Positions 1 through 10,163 of a stretch of 64,000 nt of DNA are shown one piece after another. The DNA lies in contig NZ_BMMZ01000015.1 in assembly GCF_014646195.1 (NCBI RefSeq), forward strand, positions 57,116 through 121,115. The letters are read 5' to 3'. Under the pieces are notes generated by a model that saw nothing but the letters and a program-made list of their open reading frames with translations, was not told the DNA's origin and did no database searches. Position numbers and translations under genes: made by a program. Origin of the DNA: Microlunatus endophyticus (GTDB lineage: Bacteria > Actinomycetota > Actinomycetes > Propionibacteriales > Propionibacteriaceae). Positions within the stretch are counted from its first letter, which is position 1. Each line of letters begins with the position of its first letter.

Positions 1-2032
1 TCCTGCTCCGGCCGTACAGTTGGACGATCTGCCGGCCTTCCCGGCCGGAGTGGTTGGTCAGGTCGGCGGACACGACGGCCCCGGCGAGGTCTGGTCCACC
101 GGTATTCCGTGGCACGCCGAGCGACCAGGTCGTGTAGCCGAGACCCGAGCCGAAGCGGAACAGCGCCGACGACTCGGAGTCGGCATACCGCCGGCTCGCG
201 CCGAGGCGCTCGTTGTAAGCCACCGGTAGACTTGCACTGGTCCGTGGCAGTGAGACCGGCAGCCGGCCGACCGGTTCCCGGTCGCCCATGATCAACTCGG
301 CGACCAACCGACCCCCGTCAGGTCCGGGATAGCCCGCCCACAGCAGCGCCCGACTGTGATCGACGACGCCCTGCAGGCCGAGTGGTCGACCGGCGATCAT
401 CACGCTGATGATCGGCGTTCCGGTTGCGGCGACGGCCTCCACCAGCTGCTGCTGGGCTGCGGGCAGCGCCACCTCCGCGACGTCGACGCCCTCACCGCCG
501 GTGGCGGCGACCGCTCCGGTCAACTCGGCGGCACCGTTGTCGGCAAAGGCATCGGCATAGTGCCGCACGCTGCTTCCACCCAGCACCATGATCACCAGAT
601 CCGAATCCTCGGCGGCCGCCACAGCGCAGTCGAGTCCGCCCGGGAGTGGTTCGGTCAGCCGGCTCCCGGCCTCGTGCCGTATCCGGCCGGCGCCGATCCG
701 GTCGCGGAGTCCGGCCAGCACGGTCGTCCCCGCTCCGTCCGGCAACGGGGGCACGTAGTCGCCGAGCAGGCAGTCCCGGTCGTCGGCGTTGGGGCCGATG
801 ACCGCGATCCGTCCCGGTGCTCCGAGGGGCAGCAGACGGTCATCGTTGATCAGCAGCACCGGGGTCGCCGCCACAAGATCATCCGCCGACCGCGGGGTGG
901 GGAAGACCGGCAGCGGAGCGGGTGGATCGAGCAGGCCGAGTTCGATCTTGACCCGGAGCACCCGCATGCAGGCCCGGTCGATCAGTGCCTCGTCGATCAG
1001 CCCGGCCCCGACCGCCTCCTCCAACGACAGATACGCCTCGTCACACAAGCTCAGATCGACTCCCGCCCGCAGCGCGACCGCGGCGGTCTCGACCGCTGAC
1101 GAGGTGGTCCGGCCGAGTTGATCAATGGCGCCGAGGTCGGCCATCACGATGCCGCCGAAACCCCACTGGTCCCGCAGCAGCCCAGTCAGCAGCCATTCGT
1201 TGGCCACGCAGGGGATCCCGTCGATCTCGTTGTAGGCCGCCATCACCCCGACGGCTCCGGCGTCGATCCCGGCCCGGACGGCAGGCAGGTGGAGCTCGTC
1301 GAGTTCGCGTGGCCCGATCGGCGCACCGGCGCCGTTACGGCCGCCGACCGCCGCACCCTGGCCCGCGAAGTGCTTCAGCACCACACCGATGCCGGGCTCG
1401 GACCGCAGTCCCCGGACTTGCGCCGCAGTGAAGCGGGAAGCCAGCAACGGGTCCTCACCGAAACACTCCTCGGACCGGCCCCACCGCGGGTCACGCAACA
1501 GATCGAGTCCCGACGCCAGGGCGATGTGCGCACCGCGAGCGCGCAGTTCGCGACCGACGTGGGCGAACGCCTCGGCGAGCAGGTCCGGACGCCAGGTCGC
1601 GGCGCTGCCCAGGTTGGTCGGCAGCAGCGTGCCGCCCAGCGCCTGGTGGCCGTGCGGCGCTTCCTCCACGATCAGCGCCGGGATGCCGAGCCGCGAGGAG
1701 GCCACCACCTGCTCCTGCACCATCGCCGTGATCTCGGCCGACAACGCCGGATCGGCTCCGGTGGTCCAGTCCCGCCCGGACCAGGCGTCGGCGCGCAACA
1801 GCCCGTAGATCGCCCCGAGACCGCCGAAGCGGTCGAGCTCGGCATCGAGGGTCTCGGTCAGCGTCACCTCCGGGCCGCGGCGCTGCCACAACTGCCAGCC
1901 GAGCGGTCGCTGGTTGAGCTGGCCGATCTTCTCCCGCAGCGTCAGCCGGCCGAGCAGATCGTCAACCCTGGCTTCGATCCCCAGGGTGTTGTCCCGGTAC
2001 GGCTCGGTGCCTGCCTGTGGCGAGTTGATCAT
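1..2032 (-). CDS. Glycoside hydrolase family 3 beta-glucosidase-like protein (3' end cut by window edge)
   Basis: The reverse strand reads open from an ATG at 2032 to the left edge (at least 677 residues, no stop in the window). The N-terminal barrel shows GH3 landmarks: a KHFAGQG segment and a VMADLGAID segment (about residue 298) whose Asp is the expected nucleophile. A second alpha/beta domain follows, with a GYPGPDGGRLVAELIMGD signature, and the start of a fibronectin-III-like tail. It should hydrolyse terminal beta-linked glucose or xylose; the substrate cannot be read from sequence. No signal peptide is visible, so it is probably cytoplasmic. The start lies 19 bp after the stop of the upstream fructosamine-kinase-like gene, which suggests co-transcription. 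Confidence 0.88.
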   Translation of the reverse strand, partial: MINSPQAGTEPYRDNTLGIEARVDDLLGRLTLREKIGQLNQRPLGWQLWQRRGPEVTLTETLDAELDRFGGLGAIYGLLRADAWSGRDWTTGADPALSAEITAMVQEQVVASSRLGIPALIVEEAPHGHQALGGTLLPTNLGSAATWRPDLLAEAFAHVGRELRARGAHIALASGLDLLRDPRWGRSEECFGEDPLLASRFTAAQVRGLRSEPGIGVVLKHFAGQGAAVGGRNGAGAPIGPRELDELHLPAVRAGIDAGAVGVMAAYNEIDGIPCVANEWLLTGLLRDQWGFGGIVMADLGAIDQLGRTTSSAVETAAVALRAGVDLSLCDEAYLSLEEAVGAGLIDEALIDRACMRVLRVKIELGLLDPPAPLPVFPTPRSADDLVAATPVLLINDDRLLPLGAPGRIAVIGPNADDRDCLLGDYVPPLPDGAGTTVLAGLRDRIGAGRIRHEAGSRLTEPLPGGLDCAVAAAEDSDLVIMVLGGSSVRHYADAFADNGAAELTGAVAATGGEGVDVAEVALPAAQQQLVEAVAATGTPIISVMIAGRPLGLQGVVDHSRALLWAGYPGPDGGRLVAELIMGDREPVGRLPVSLPRTSASLPVAYNERLGASRRYADSESSALFRFGSGLGYTTWSLGVPRNTGGPDLAGAVVSADLTNHSGREGRQIVQLYGRSR

Positions 2033-2051
2033 GGTGGACCAACCTACGCGA

Positions 2052-2930
2052 TCAACTCCGCCCGAGCAGTGACCGGGCGGTTGCCCCGGCCTGTGCGCCG
2101 TAGCCGCCGCCGAAGATCACGGTGTGCACCAGCAAGGGGAACAGTTGATGCAGGCCCACCCGGTGCTGCCAGCCGGCTGCCAGTGGATGCACCTGCTGAT
2201 AGCCGTCGAGCACGACGGAGAGATACGGCAGACTGAAGAGAGCCAACATCGCCAGGTCGGTCTCGCGATGGCCGCCGTACGCCGCCGGGTCGATCAGGAC
2301 TGCTTCGCCGCCGGCCCAGAGCACGTTGCCGGACCAGAGATCACCGTGGAGCCGGCTCGGCGGCTCGGCCGGGCCGGCGAGATCGGGCAGCCGGTGGATC
2401 ACCTGCTCGACCGCGTGACGATCATGGTCGCCGATCGTCTCGGCCGCCACTGCCCGGTCCAGGAACGGTTGCAGCCGTGCCCGGGCGTAGAAGTCCGGCC
2501 AGCCCGTCGCCACGGATCCGGCCGGCAGCGGCTCGGAGGCGATCATGCTGTCCACCTCGCGTCCGAAGCCGGGGGAGCCGGCGTCGTGAGTGATCGCCAG
2601 CCGTCGCCCGAAGTCGGCGGCGGTCCGTCGCGACGGTCTTTCCGGCACGATCCGTTCCAGCACCAGCAGCCCGGGACCGGCGGCCAGCACTGCTGCCGTC
2701 CGGACCCCGCCCTGGACCATTCCGAGCCAGCGAAGTCCCCAGGCCTCGTGATCGAAGAAGCCGGGCGGGGCGTTCCGCTGCGCCTTCGCGAAGACGGTCC
2801 GGCCGTCACCGAGTTCGGCGAGATACGGCCGCCCGAAACCCTCGCCGCCGAGCGGCGTCAGCCGTCGCACCTCGACGCCGAGTAGGGCCGCGAGTTCCTG
2901 CTGTGGCCACTGCGTCCGCGAGCCGTCCAT
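2052..2930 (-). CDS. Fructosamine kinase family protein
   Basis: 292 residues with the aminoglycoside-phosphotransferase/FN3K fold: a glycine loop (GGEGFGRPY, residues 28-36), a VFAK lysine near 49, the catalytic loop HGDLWSGN near 195-202 and the metal-binding segment IDPAAYGGHRE near 213-223. The family phosphorylates ketoamine adducts (fructosamines, ribulosamines) on amino acids or protein lysines, priming their deglycation. It is first in a likely two-gene unit with the GH3 glycosidase just downstream, a plausible sugar-salvage context. Length is normal. The in vivo substrate is unknown. Confidence 0.87.
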   Translation of the reverse strand: MDGSRTQWPQQELAALLGVEVRRLTPLGGEGFGRPYLAELGDGRTVFAKAQRNAPPGFFDHEAWGLRWLGMVQGGVRTAAVLAAGPGLLVLERIVPERPSRRTAADFGRRLAITHDAGSPGFGREVDSMIASEPLPAGSVATGWPDFYARARLQPFLDRAVAAETIGDHDRHAVEQVIHRLPDLAGPAEPPSRLHGDLWSGNVLWAGGEAVLIDPAAYGGHRETDLAMLALFSLPYLSVVLDGYQQVHPLAAGWQHRVGLHQLFPLLVHTVIFGGGYGAQAGATARSLLGRS

Positions 2931-3140
2931 CCCGGCCAGCTTAGGCGCCGGGACCGACCTGCCGCTTGTTCCTGTCGGCGTAAGGCACCTTAGGCCGTGG
3001 TCCGAGGCACCTCAGACCAGCGCCGGGCCCGGAACGGTCGCGAAGATACGGCACTTGCCCGATGCCCGGGACCCCGCCTCAGAACGAGCATTGAGTCATC
3101 AGGGCAGACGGTGCAGCCCACGAGGAGACCAGGAGGAGAA

Positions 3141-3470
3141 ATGGCCCTCGATGATTTCTACTACGAGACAGTCGTCAAGCAGCAAGCCGCGGACGTCCAG
3201 GCGCGTGCGGCCCGGCAGCAGTTGATCAGGATCGCCCGGACCGCTGCCAAGCGGGAGCGGAGAGCGCGGCGCGAGGTGCGCCTGCTTCGGGATGCGGTCG
3301 AGGGGCGGCGGCGCGGACCATGGCGGGTGCTGCGTGGCGCCTTCACCGATCGCTTCCCCCAGGCCCACCCGCAGCCGGAGACCATCCGGGCCCGCGATGC
3401 GTCCGGAGGAGTATCGGACGGGCCGGCCGTCGCGGTGGCGGACCGACAGCGGTCCGCCGGCGCCCGCTGA
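3141..3470 (+). CDS. Small basic helical protein of unknown function
   Basis: 109 residues. The ATG at 3141 is chosen because a near-perfect Shine-Dalgarno (AGGAGGAG, 3131-3138) precedes it; the frame is open further upstream but without such a site. The first 60 residues are strongly charged and Arg/Lys-rich with a helical pattern, and the last 40 look disordered. No family recognised and no membrane segment or signal peptide. It lies in the same direction as the decayed LuxR gene, which begins about 60 bp downstream. Confidence 0.55.
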   Translation: MALDDFYYETVVKQQAADVQARAARQQLIRIARTAAKRERRARREVRLLRDAVEGRRRGPWRVLRGAFTDRFPQAHPQPETIRARDASGGVSDGPAVAVADRQRSAGAR

Positions 3471-3532
3471 GGCCGAATGGCAGAAACCGACATGGCACCG
3501 TGGCGCTCGTGAGGAGTGGCTCCCGACCCACG

Positions 3533-6258
3533 ATGAATCCCGGGCCGACCGTGGTGTCCCAGGCCGGGACCCTTGACCCCAGTCCCGGCCGCCGCGACGA
3601 CGATCCCGCCGCAGCGCCGGGCCTTGTGTCCGGTGCTGCGACGGTGATCGTCGGTCGTGAAGCCGAGCTCGCCCGGTTGCGTACGCTGCGGGACGCGGCC
3701 TTCGCCGCCCGGCCGGGCACCGTCCTGATCGCCGGCGAGGCGGGCGTCGGCAAGACCAGCGTCACCAGCGCGTTCGTCGCGGAAACGCTGGCAGCAGATC
3801 CGCGGGTCCGAATCGTCCGCGGCGAATGCGTGCCGCTGGGTGGCGACGGACTGCCGTACGCGCCCGTCGTCGGCCTGCTTCGTGATCTTGCCGATCTCTT
3901 CGGCGAGCGGGAACTGCTGCGCCGGGCCGGTGCCGGAGCGCCGGAGTTGAGCTGGCTGATCCCCGAGTTCGGTGCCACTGACCGGACGGTCGACGGCACC
4001 AGGCCGGAGAATCGGCTGCGTCTGTTCGAGACGATCCTGCGCCTGGTCGAGGATGCTGCCCGGCAGCCGTTGATCATCGTTGTGGAGGATCTGCACTGGG
4101 CGGACGAATCCAGCCGGCACGTGATCGACTTCCTGGTCCGGGCGGTCACCGGGGTGCCGGTGTTGATCATGATCAGCTACCGCATCGACGAGCTGACCCG
4201 CCGGCATCCGCTCCGGCCGTTCCTGGCCGAGATCGGCCGGGTGCCAGCCGTGCAGCGGATCGAGATCGGCCCGCTGACCGACTCCGCTGTCGAGGAGTTG
4301 ATCATGGCGAGTGCACCAGGACACGCTCTCCGGAGCAGCCATGATCAACAAAAGTCGCACGATCAACAGCGTTCGGAGTTGATCAAGCGGGTCGCCTCGG
4401 CCGGCGGCGGTATTCCGTATTTCGTGGTCGAGCTGGTGCGCGCCAGCCGGTCCGGCGGCGAGTTGCCGGAGACGTTGCGGGACACCTTGCTGCTGCGGAT
4501 CTCTCGGGTCGGTGCGGACTGTCAACGACTGCTCCGGCTGATGGCGGTCGGCGGTAACCGGGTCGAGCACGATGTGATCGCGACCGTTGCAGGTCTGCAG
4601 GCGATCGATCTCGAGCGGGTCTTGCGGGAGGCGATCGAGGCGAATCTGCTGGTGCCCGACAAGTCGGGCTATGGATTCCGGCACGCACTGATGCGCGAAG
4701 TGCTGCACGATGATCTGCTGCCGGGCGAGGTGACAAGGCTGCACCGGGCGTACGCGTCGGCGTTGGAAGAGCAACCCGACCTGATGCCTGATTCGGTGCG
4801 CGCCGTCCAACTCGCGCACCACTGGTACGCCGCCCGGGACAACCAGGCAGCATTCTGCTGGTCGGTCGAGGCGGCGCGGCTCCAGCGTTACGGCTACGCC
4901 GAAGCTCTCAGGCACTACGAGCGCGCGCTGGCGTTGTGGGAAGTCGTACCGGAGCCGGAGTCGGTGGCCGGGCCGCTGCCGGAATTCCTGGACGAGGCCT
5001 CGATGGCCGCCAACGATGCCGGTGACGGGGACCGGTCGCTGGCCCTGCTCAACGAGGCACTGCGGGTGGCCGGTCCGGACGCCGGACCCGAGGCGACCGC
5101 ACTGAGGCTGGCGCGCAAGGCCCGGCGGATGCTGAATCTGCTGCAGCCCGGGGTGCTCGATCTGATGGATCAGGCGATCTCCCTGGTGCCGTCGGACCAG
5201 CCGTCGGCCTTCTTGGCCCGGTTGCAGGACTACCGGGCCTCGATCCAGTTGCTGCTGGACAAGCCGAAGGCGATCGCATCGGCGCGGGTCGCGATCGAGA
5301 CCGCCGCCGCGGCGGGCGATCCGGATATCGAGTCCAGTGCGCGGAACACGCTGGGCTGCACCCTGGCGACCCTGGGCATCGACCCCGACGAGGGCCCTGC
5401 CCAGCTCGGTCGGGCCGGCGAACTCGCGATCACTGATATGACCAGGACGCGCTATTAGATCAATCTGTCCGACACCCTGACGCTGCTCGGTCGGCCACGA
5501 GCGGGTGCGGCGGTCGCCTCCGAAGGGCTGGAATTCGCGGCCAGGGTCGGCTTGACCCGGCACAGCTCAGTCATGATGGCCGGCAATGCAGCCGAAGCGG
5601 CCATCGAGCTCGGTGAATGGGAACACGCACGGGAGTTGGTCACCGCCGCGCTTCGCGACGACCCGACCGGGAATCACTGGATCCATCAGCGTCGGCTGCT
5701 CGCCGTGATCAAGCTGTGGATGGACGATGATCGCGACGCGGTAGCGGAGATCCTGACCGACCTCGGCAGATTCAGCCAGATCGCCGTCAACGGACCCCAG
5801 TACCACGCAGGCATCTCTTCGGTCCGCGCCGAACTGGCGCTGGCGCGCAACGACCCGGTGACTGCCTGGCGCATCGTTCAGGAGGCGACCGACTCGTTCC
5901 CCTGGTCGGGAGCCCGTCTCGGGTCATTCGGGTCGCCGGGGAGAGTTTGCGCAGTAGTCGGGCGGCACGTGACCTCGGCGAACAACTCGGGCTGAGATTG
6001 CTGGTACGGCTGGTCGACCACCTGGGTCCGGTCGGTGACGAACACCAGGAGCCGGCGGGGGATTCGCCGCTGGCCCGGCTCACCCCGCGCGAACTCGAGG
6101 TGCTGGCGCTGGTCGCCGACGGCCTGTCGAACCGCCAGGTCGGCGAACGGCTGGTGATCTCGTCCAAGACAGCCAGCGTGCACGTGTCCAACATCCTCGC
6201 GAAACTGGCGGTCACCAGCCGTGGCGAGGCCGCCGCACGCTACCGCTCCGCGTCGTGA
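3533..6258 (+). pseudogene. LuxR-family ATP-binding (LAL-type) transcriptional regulator, disrupted
   Basis: The remains of one large regulator can be followed across three pieces. Piece 1 (3533-5458; a GTG at 3500 is an alternative start) has an AAA ATPase domain with Walker A GEAGVGKT and Walker B-like IIVVEDLHWAD, then helical repeats. It ends at TAG 5456-5458, where the same frame continues with coherent helical-repeat protein; TAC to TAG is the simplest lesion. Piece 2 runs in the same frame to a stop at 5993-5995, but protein sense is lost near 5915-5945. Piece 3, in another frame, ends at 6258 and carries the LuxR helix-turn-helix (LTPRELEVLALVADGLSNRQV...KTASVHVSNILAKL). Roughly 100 codons of the usual repeat region seem missing at the junction. 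It would have regulated neighbouring sugar genes, such as the GH2 gene 70 bp downstream, but probably no longer can. Confidence 0.8.
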
Positions 6259-6328
6259 TCAGCGGCGCCGTGAACGTTCACGACCCTGAGCTTCTTCCGC
6301 GGTCGGCGGGGCGCTAGCGTGATCCTTC

Positions 6329-9229
6329 ATGGATCTGTCCTCAGTCGAACCCGGTGTCGGAACACTGCCACCCCGCGCCCGTTTCCGCTCGAGCCTCGGC
6401 GAGCAGTCGCTCAACGGGGACTGGCGATTCCGGCTCAGCCCCAGCCTGGCCGCCGCACCGGCCGGGATCGAGGCTGAGGACTACGACGACAGCGACTGGG
6501 ACCGCATCCCCGTACCGTCCAGCTGGTCGCTGCACGACGTTGCCCGTCGCCATGGTGCGGCCCCGATCTACACCAACGTGCAGTTCCCGTTTCCGCTGGA
6601 CCCGCCGTTCGTCCCGGACGAGAATCCGATCGGTGATCACCGGCTGTCCTTCGACACCGGCGAGGAATTCCTGTCCGGCGCGGTGCTGCGCTTCGACGGC
6701 ATCGACAACACCGCCGACATCTGGCTGAACGGGGAACTCCTCGGCACCACCCGCGGCAGCCGGCTGCCCAGCGAATTCGATGTCAGCCACCTGCTCCGGC
6801 CGGCCGGCAATGTGCTGGTCGCCCGGGTCGCGCAGTGGTCGGCCACCAGCTACCTGGAGGACCAGGACATGTGGTGGCTGCCCGGGATCTTCCGCGACGT
6901 GACGCTGATCGCCCGGCCGGACAGCGCCATCCGCGACCTCTTCGTGCACGCTGGCTATTCCGACGGCACCGGCACCCTGAGGGTCGAGGTCGACAGCTCA
7001 CTGCCGGCGACGATCGCCGTTGACGAGCTCGGCGTCGAGATCGCCCCGGGCCAGACCGTCGAGCTTGATCACGTGACCGGCTGGAGCGCCGAAGAGCCCA
7101 AGCTCTACGCAGCGACGATCACCACCGACGTCGAGCAGATCACGACCAAGATCGGCTTTCGTACGGTCCGTGTCGTCGACACCCAGGTCTTGATCAACGA
7201 CCGTCCGGTGGTCTTCAAGGGCGTCAACCGGCACGAGCATCATCCTGATCTTGGTCGGGTGATCCCGCGGAGCGTGGTGGAGAGCGAACTCCGGTTGATG
7301 AAGCAGCACAACATCAACGCCATCCGTACCTCGCATTACCCACCGCACCCCGACCTTCTTGATCTTGCCGACGAACTCGGTTTCTACGTGATCGACGAGT
7401 GTGATCTGGAGACCCACGGCTTCGGCATGAACGAGTGGCGCCGCAACCCGGTGGCCGAACCCGAATGGCGCCCCGCGCTGGTCGAGCGCATGACGCGGAT
7501 GGTCAACCGGGACAAGAACCACCCGTCGATCTTCTGCTGGTCGCTGGGCAACGAGTGCGGCACCGGCGACAACCTGAAGGCGATGGCCGAGACCGCCCGG
7601 GCGATCGACGGGTCTCGGCTGATCCACTACGAGGGCGACTGGGACTCCAGCTATGTCGACCTCTACTCCCGGATGTACGCCGCCGTCGACGAGGTCGAGA
7701 AGATCGGCCAGGGCGTCGAGGATCAAACCACCGATCCGGCGGCCGACGCGCATCGGCGGGCGCTGCCCTTCATCCTCTGCGAATACGTGCACGCGATGGG
7801 CAATGGACCGGGCGGCATGACCGAATACATGGAGCTCTTCGACAAGTACCCGCGGCTGGTCGGCGGCTTCGTCTGGGAATGGCTGGAGCACGGTATCCGG
7901 ACCCACACCGACGACGGCCGGGAGTATTTCGCCTATGGCGGGGACTTCGGCGAGCCGGTGCACGACGGCAACTTCGTGATCGACGGACTGGTCAGTGCCG
8001 ATCGCGAGCCGCGACCGGGTCTGATCGACCTGAAGAAGGTGTACGAGCCGGTCAAGCTCGAGGTTGCCGAGGACTGGTCGACGCTCACCGTGACCAACAA
8101 GTACGCTTTCTCCGGCCTTGATCATCTGCGCTTCGACTGGGCGGCCGAGGATGCCGAGGGACGGTACGCCGCCGGCGTGCTGCCCGGCGTCGCGGTCGGC
8201 GCCGGTGACCGGGCGACCCTCGCACTGCCACCCGAGGCGACTGCCGCCCGCCACGACGGCGCCGTACTGACGGTGACGGCCCGACTGGCCAAGGACACCG
8301 CGTGGGCGAGCGAGGGCCACGAGATCACCTGGGGCCAAGCCGGTTCGCCGGCAGCGGCCGCGCCGCCGGTCACCGGGGACGTACCGGTCGAGCACACCGA
8401 TGCCGGGCTGAGGCTGGGGCCCGCGCTTTTCGACGCAGCGACCGGACGACTGGTCGACTTCGGCGGTGCGGTGGTGGACGGCCCACGGCTGAACATCTGG
8501 CGGGCGCCGACCGACAATGACAACGGTATGGACCACTCGGTACGGCGCCGCGTCTCCGGGGGCTGGGAGCGCGCCCGGCTGGACAAATTCGCCGGCCGAC
8601 TGGCGACGATCGCCGAGGTACACGACGACGCCGGGCCGGGCCTGGTGATCACCACCCGCTATGCGGCGCCGTCCTTCGATCGCTTCATCGACACGACGGT
8701 CACCTGGCGCAGCGACGGCCGGCGGGTGACGGCCGAGGTGGCCCTGGAGTTGTCGGGGGAGTGGCCGCCGAATCTGGCCCGGATCGGTCTCGACTTCGCC
8801 CTGGACGGCGGCTACGACCGTCTCGCCTGGGCCGGCCTCGGCCCCGGCCAGCAGTATCCGGACACCGGCCAGGCGGCGCGTCTGGGGTACTTCTCGGCGT
8901 CGGTCGATGAGCTTCAGGTGCCGTACGTCCGGCCCCAGGAGAACGGGTCGCGGCAGGCGAAGCGGCTCACGCTGTCCGGTGGCGGTAGGGATCTGACGCT
9001 CAGCGGAGACGACTTCTCCTTCGCGGCCCGGCCGTGGTCGCAGGCGGTGTTGGCTGCGGCCGAGCACGCCATCGATCTGGAGCCGGACGGCAGGCTGCAC
9101 CTGACGATCGACCATCGCCAGCAGGGCATCGGCACCGCCTCCTGCGGTCCGGGTGTGCTCCCGGCGTACGCTCTGGATCCGGCACAATTGAACGGGTCGG
9201 ACCTGAACTTCACGCTGACTCTCGAGTAG
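6329..9229 (+). CDS. lacZ: Beta-galactosidase, glycoside hydrolase family 2
   Basis: 966 residues, close to the usual LacZ length. The order is a sugar-binding jelly roll (SLNGDWRFRL at the start), immunoglobulin-like domain, TIM barrel, and a C-terminal beta-galactosidase small-chain domain. The barrel has the acid/base in WSLGNECGTGDN (Glu about residue 409) and the nucleophile in ILCEYVHAMGNG (Glu about 485). FKGVNRHEHHPDLGR and IRTSHYPPHP segments are typical. It hydrolyses terminal beta-galactosides, and no signal peptide is seen. It follows the decayed LuxR regulator by 70 bp and precedes a TolB-like gene by 25 bp in the same direction. Confidence 0.93.
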   Translation: MDLSSVEPGVGTLPPRARFRSSLGEQSLNGDWRFRLSPSLAAAPAGIEAEDYDDSDWDRIPVPSSWSLHDVARRHGAAPIYTNVQFPFPLDPPFVPDENPIGDHRLSFDTGEEFLSGAVLRFDGIDNTADIWLNGELLGTTRGSRLPSEFDVSHLLRPAGNVLVARVAQWSATSYLEDQDMWWLPGIFRDVTLIARPDSAIRDLFVHAGYSDGTGTLRVEVDSSLPATIAVDELGVEIAPGQTVELDHVTGWSAEEPKLYAATITTDVEQITTKIGFRTVRVVDTQVLINDRPVVFKGVNRHEHHPDLGRVIPRSVVESELRLMKQHNINAIRTSHYPPHPDLLDLADELGFYVIDECDLETHGFGMNEWRRNPVAEPEWRPALVERMTRMVNRDKNHPSIFCWSLGNECGTGDNLKAMAETARAIDGSRLIHYEGDWDSSYVDLYSRMYAAVDEVEKIGQGVEDQTTDPAADAHRRALPFILCEYVHAMGNGPGGMTEYMELFDKYPRLVGGFVWEWLEHGIRTHTDDGREYFAYGGDFGEPVHDGNFVIDGLVSADREPRPGLIDLKKVYEPVKLEVAEDWSTLTVTNKYAFSGLDHLRFDWAAEDAEGRYAAGVLPGVAVGAGDRATLALPPEATAARHDGAVLTVTARLAKDTAWASEGHEITWGQAGSPAAAAPPVTGDVPVEHTDAGLRLGPALFDAATGRLVDFGGAVVDGPRLNIWRAPTDNDNGMDHSVRRRVSGGWERARLDKFAGRLATIAEVHDDAGPGLVITTRYAAPSFDRFIDTTVTWRSDGRRVTAEVALELSGEWPPNLARIGLDFALDGGYDRLAWAGLGPGQQYPDTGQAARLGYFSASVDELQVPYVRPQENGSRQAKRLTLSGGGRDLTLSGDDFSFAARPWSQAVLAAAEHAIDLEPDGRLHLTIDHRQQGIGTASCGPGVLPAYALDPAQLNGSDLNFTLTLE

Positions 9230-9254
9230 CAGCGGAAAAGGAATTCTGCGCACA

Positions 9255-10136
9255 ATGACGAGCGAACTGATCATCCATCGGCTGTCGACCGGCGAGTCGG
9301 AGGTGATCCACACCAGTGCCGAGGTCTTCGAGGCGCCGAACTGGTCGCCCGACGGCGATTGGTTGTTGATCAACTCCGGTGGACTGCTCTACCGGCTGTC
9401 GCCGGCCGGTGGCGATCCGGAGCCGATCGAGACCGGTGCGCAGAATGAGATCAACAACGACCACTGCATCGCGCCCGACGGCCGGACGATCTACTTCTCC
9501 AACGGAGACGGGCATCTCTATGCGGTGCCGGCCGAGGGCGGCAGCACTCGCAGGATCACCAACGATCACGGTCCGCGGTTCCAGCACTACCTGCACGGTG
9601 TGTCGCCGGACGGGACGACGCTGGCCTACATCGGCGTCGCTCCGGGTCCCGATGGCGGGCGGACCAGCAACGTCTTCACCATTGCCGCCGTAGGCGGCCC
9701 GGACGTCCAGATCACCGACGTGACCGTGCAGAACGACGGCAGCGAATACAGCCCGGACGGCCGCTTCCTGCTGATCAACTCCGAGCTCGCCGCCGACCGG
9801 CCCGGGCACGCTCAGCTCTTCGAGATCGCCCTTCCGGCCGAGCGCAGCGACGGCCGCGAATTCCGGCAGCTGACCTTCGACGAGCGGGTCAACTGGTTCC
9901 CGCATCCGTCGCCGGACGGCACGATGCTGCTCTACCTGAGCTACCCGCCCGGCGTCGAAGGTCATCCGGCCGACAAGGATGTGATCCTGCGGACGCTGCC
10001 GCTGGTCGACGGTTCGGTGCCGCGGGGCGCCGGGCCCGCCGACGTGATCGCGTTTCGCGGCGGGCAGGGCACCATCAACGTCAACAGCTGGGCGCCGGAC
10101 TCGGACCGTTTCGCCTACGTCCGCTACCCCGGCTGA
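9255..10136 (+). CDS. TolB-like beta-propeller (PD40/WD40-like) protein
   Basis: 293 residues made of repeated blades of the type NWSPDGDWLLINS, CIAPDGRTIYFSN, GVSPDGTTLAYIG, EYSPDGRFLLINS and HPSPDGTMLLYLS. This SPDG rhythm is the PD40 repeat of TolB and related propellers. No signal peptide is visible, so a periplasmic Tol role is unlikely; soluble relatives often sit beside sugar-degrading genes. It starts 25 bp after the GH2 gene and is probably co-transcribed with it. Molecular function unknown. Confidence 0.82.
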   Translation: MTSELIIHRLSTGESEVIHTSAEVFEAPNWSPDGDWLLINSGGLLYRLSPAGGDPEPIETGAQNEINNDHCIAPDGRTIYFSNGDGHLYAVPAEGGSTRRITNDHGPRFQHYLHGVSPDGTTLAYIGVAPGPDGGRTSNVFTIAAVGGPDVQITDVTVQNDGSEYSPDGRFLLINSELAADRPGHAQLFEIALPAERSDGREFRQLTFDERVNWFPHPSPDGTMLLYLSYPPGVEGHPADKDVILRTLPLVDGSVPRGAGPADVIAFRGGQGTINVNSWAPDSDRFAYVRYPG

Positions 10137-10163
10137 TCCGCTGCGGCAGGCCGGTTCGGCTGA

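Noticed and set aside
3161..5563. 800-codon open frame on the minus strand opposite the LuxR gene
   Set aside because: Composition is Arg/Gln/His-rich with no domain; it is the antisense shadow of the regulator in GC-rich DNA.
6998..9373. 791-codon minus-strand open frame opposite the GH2 gene
   Set aside because: Low-information antisense frame; the plus-strand GH2 gene has all catalytic motifs.
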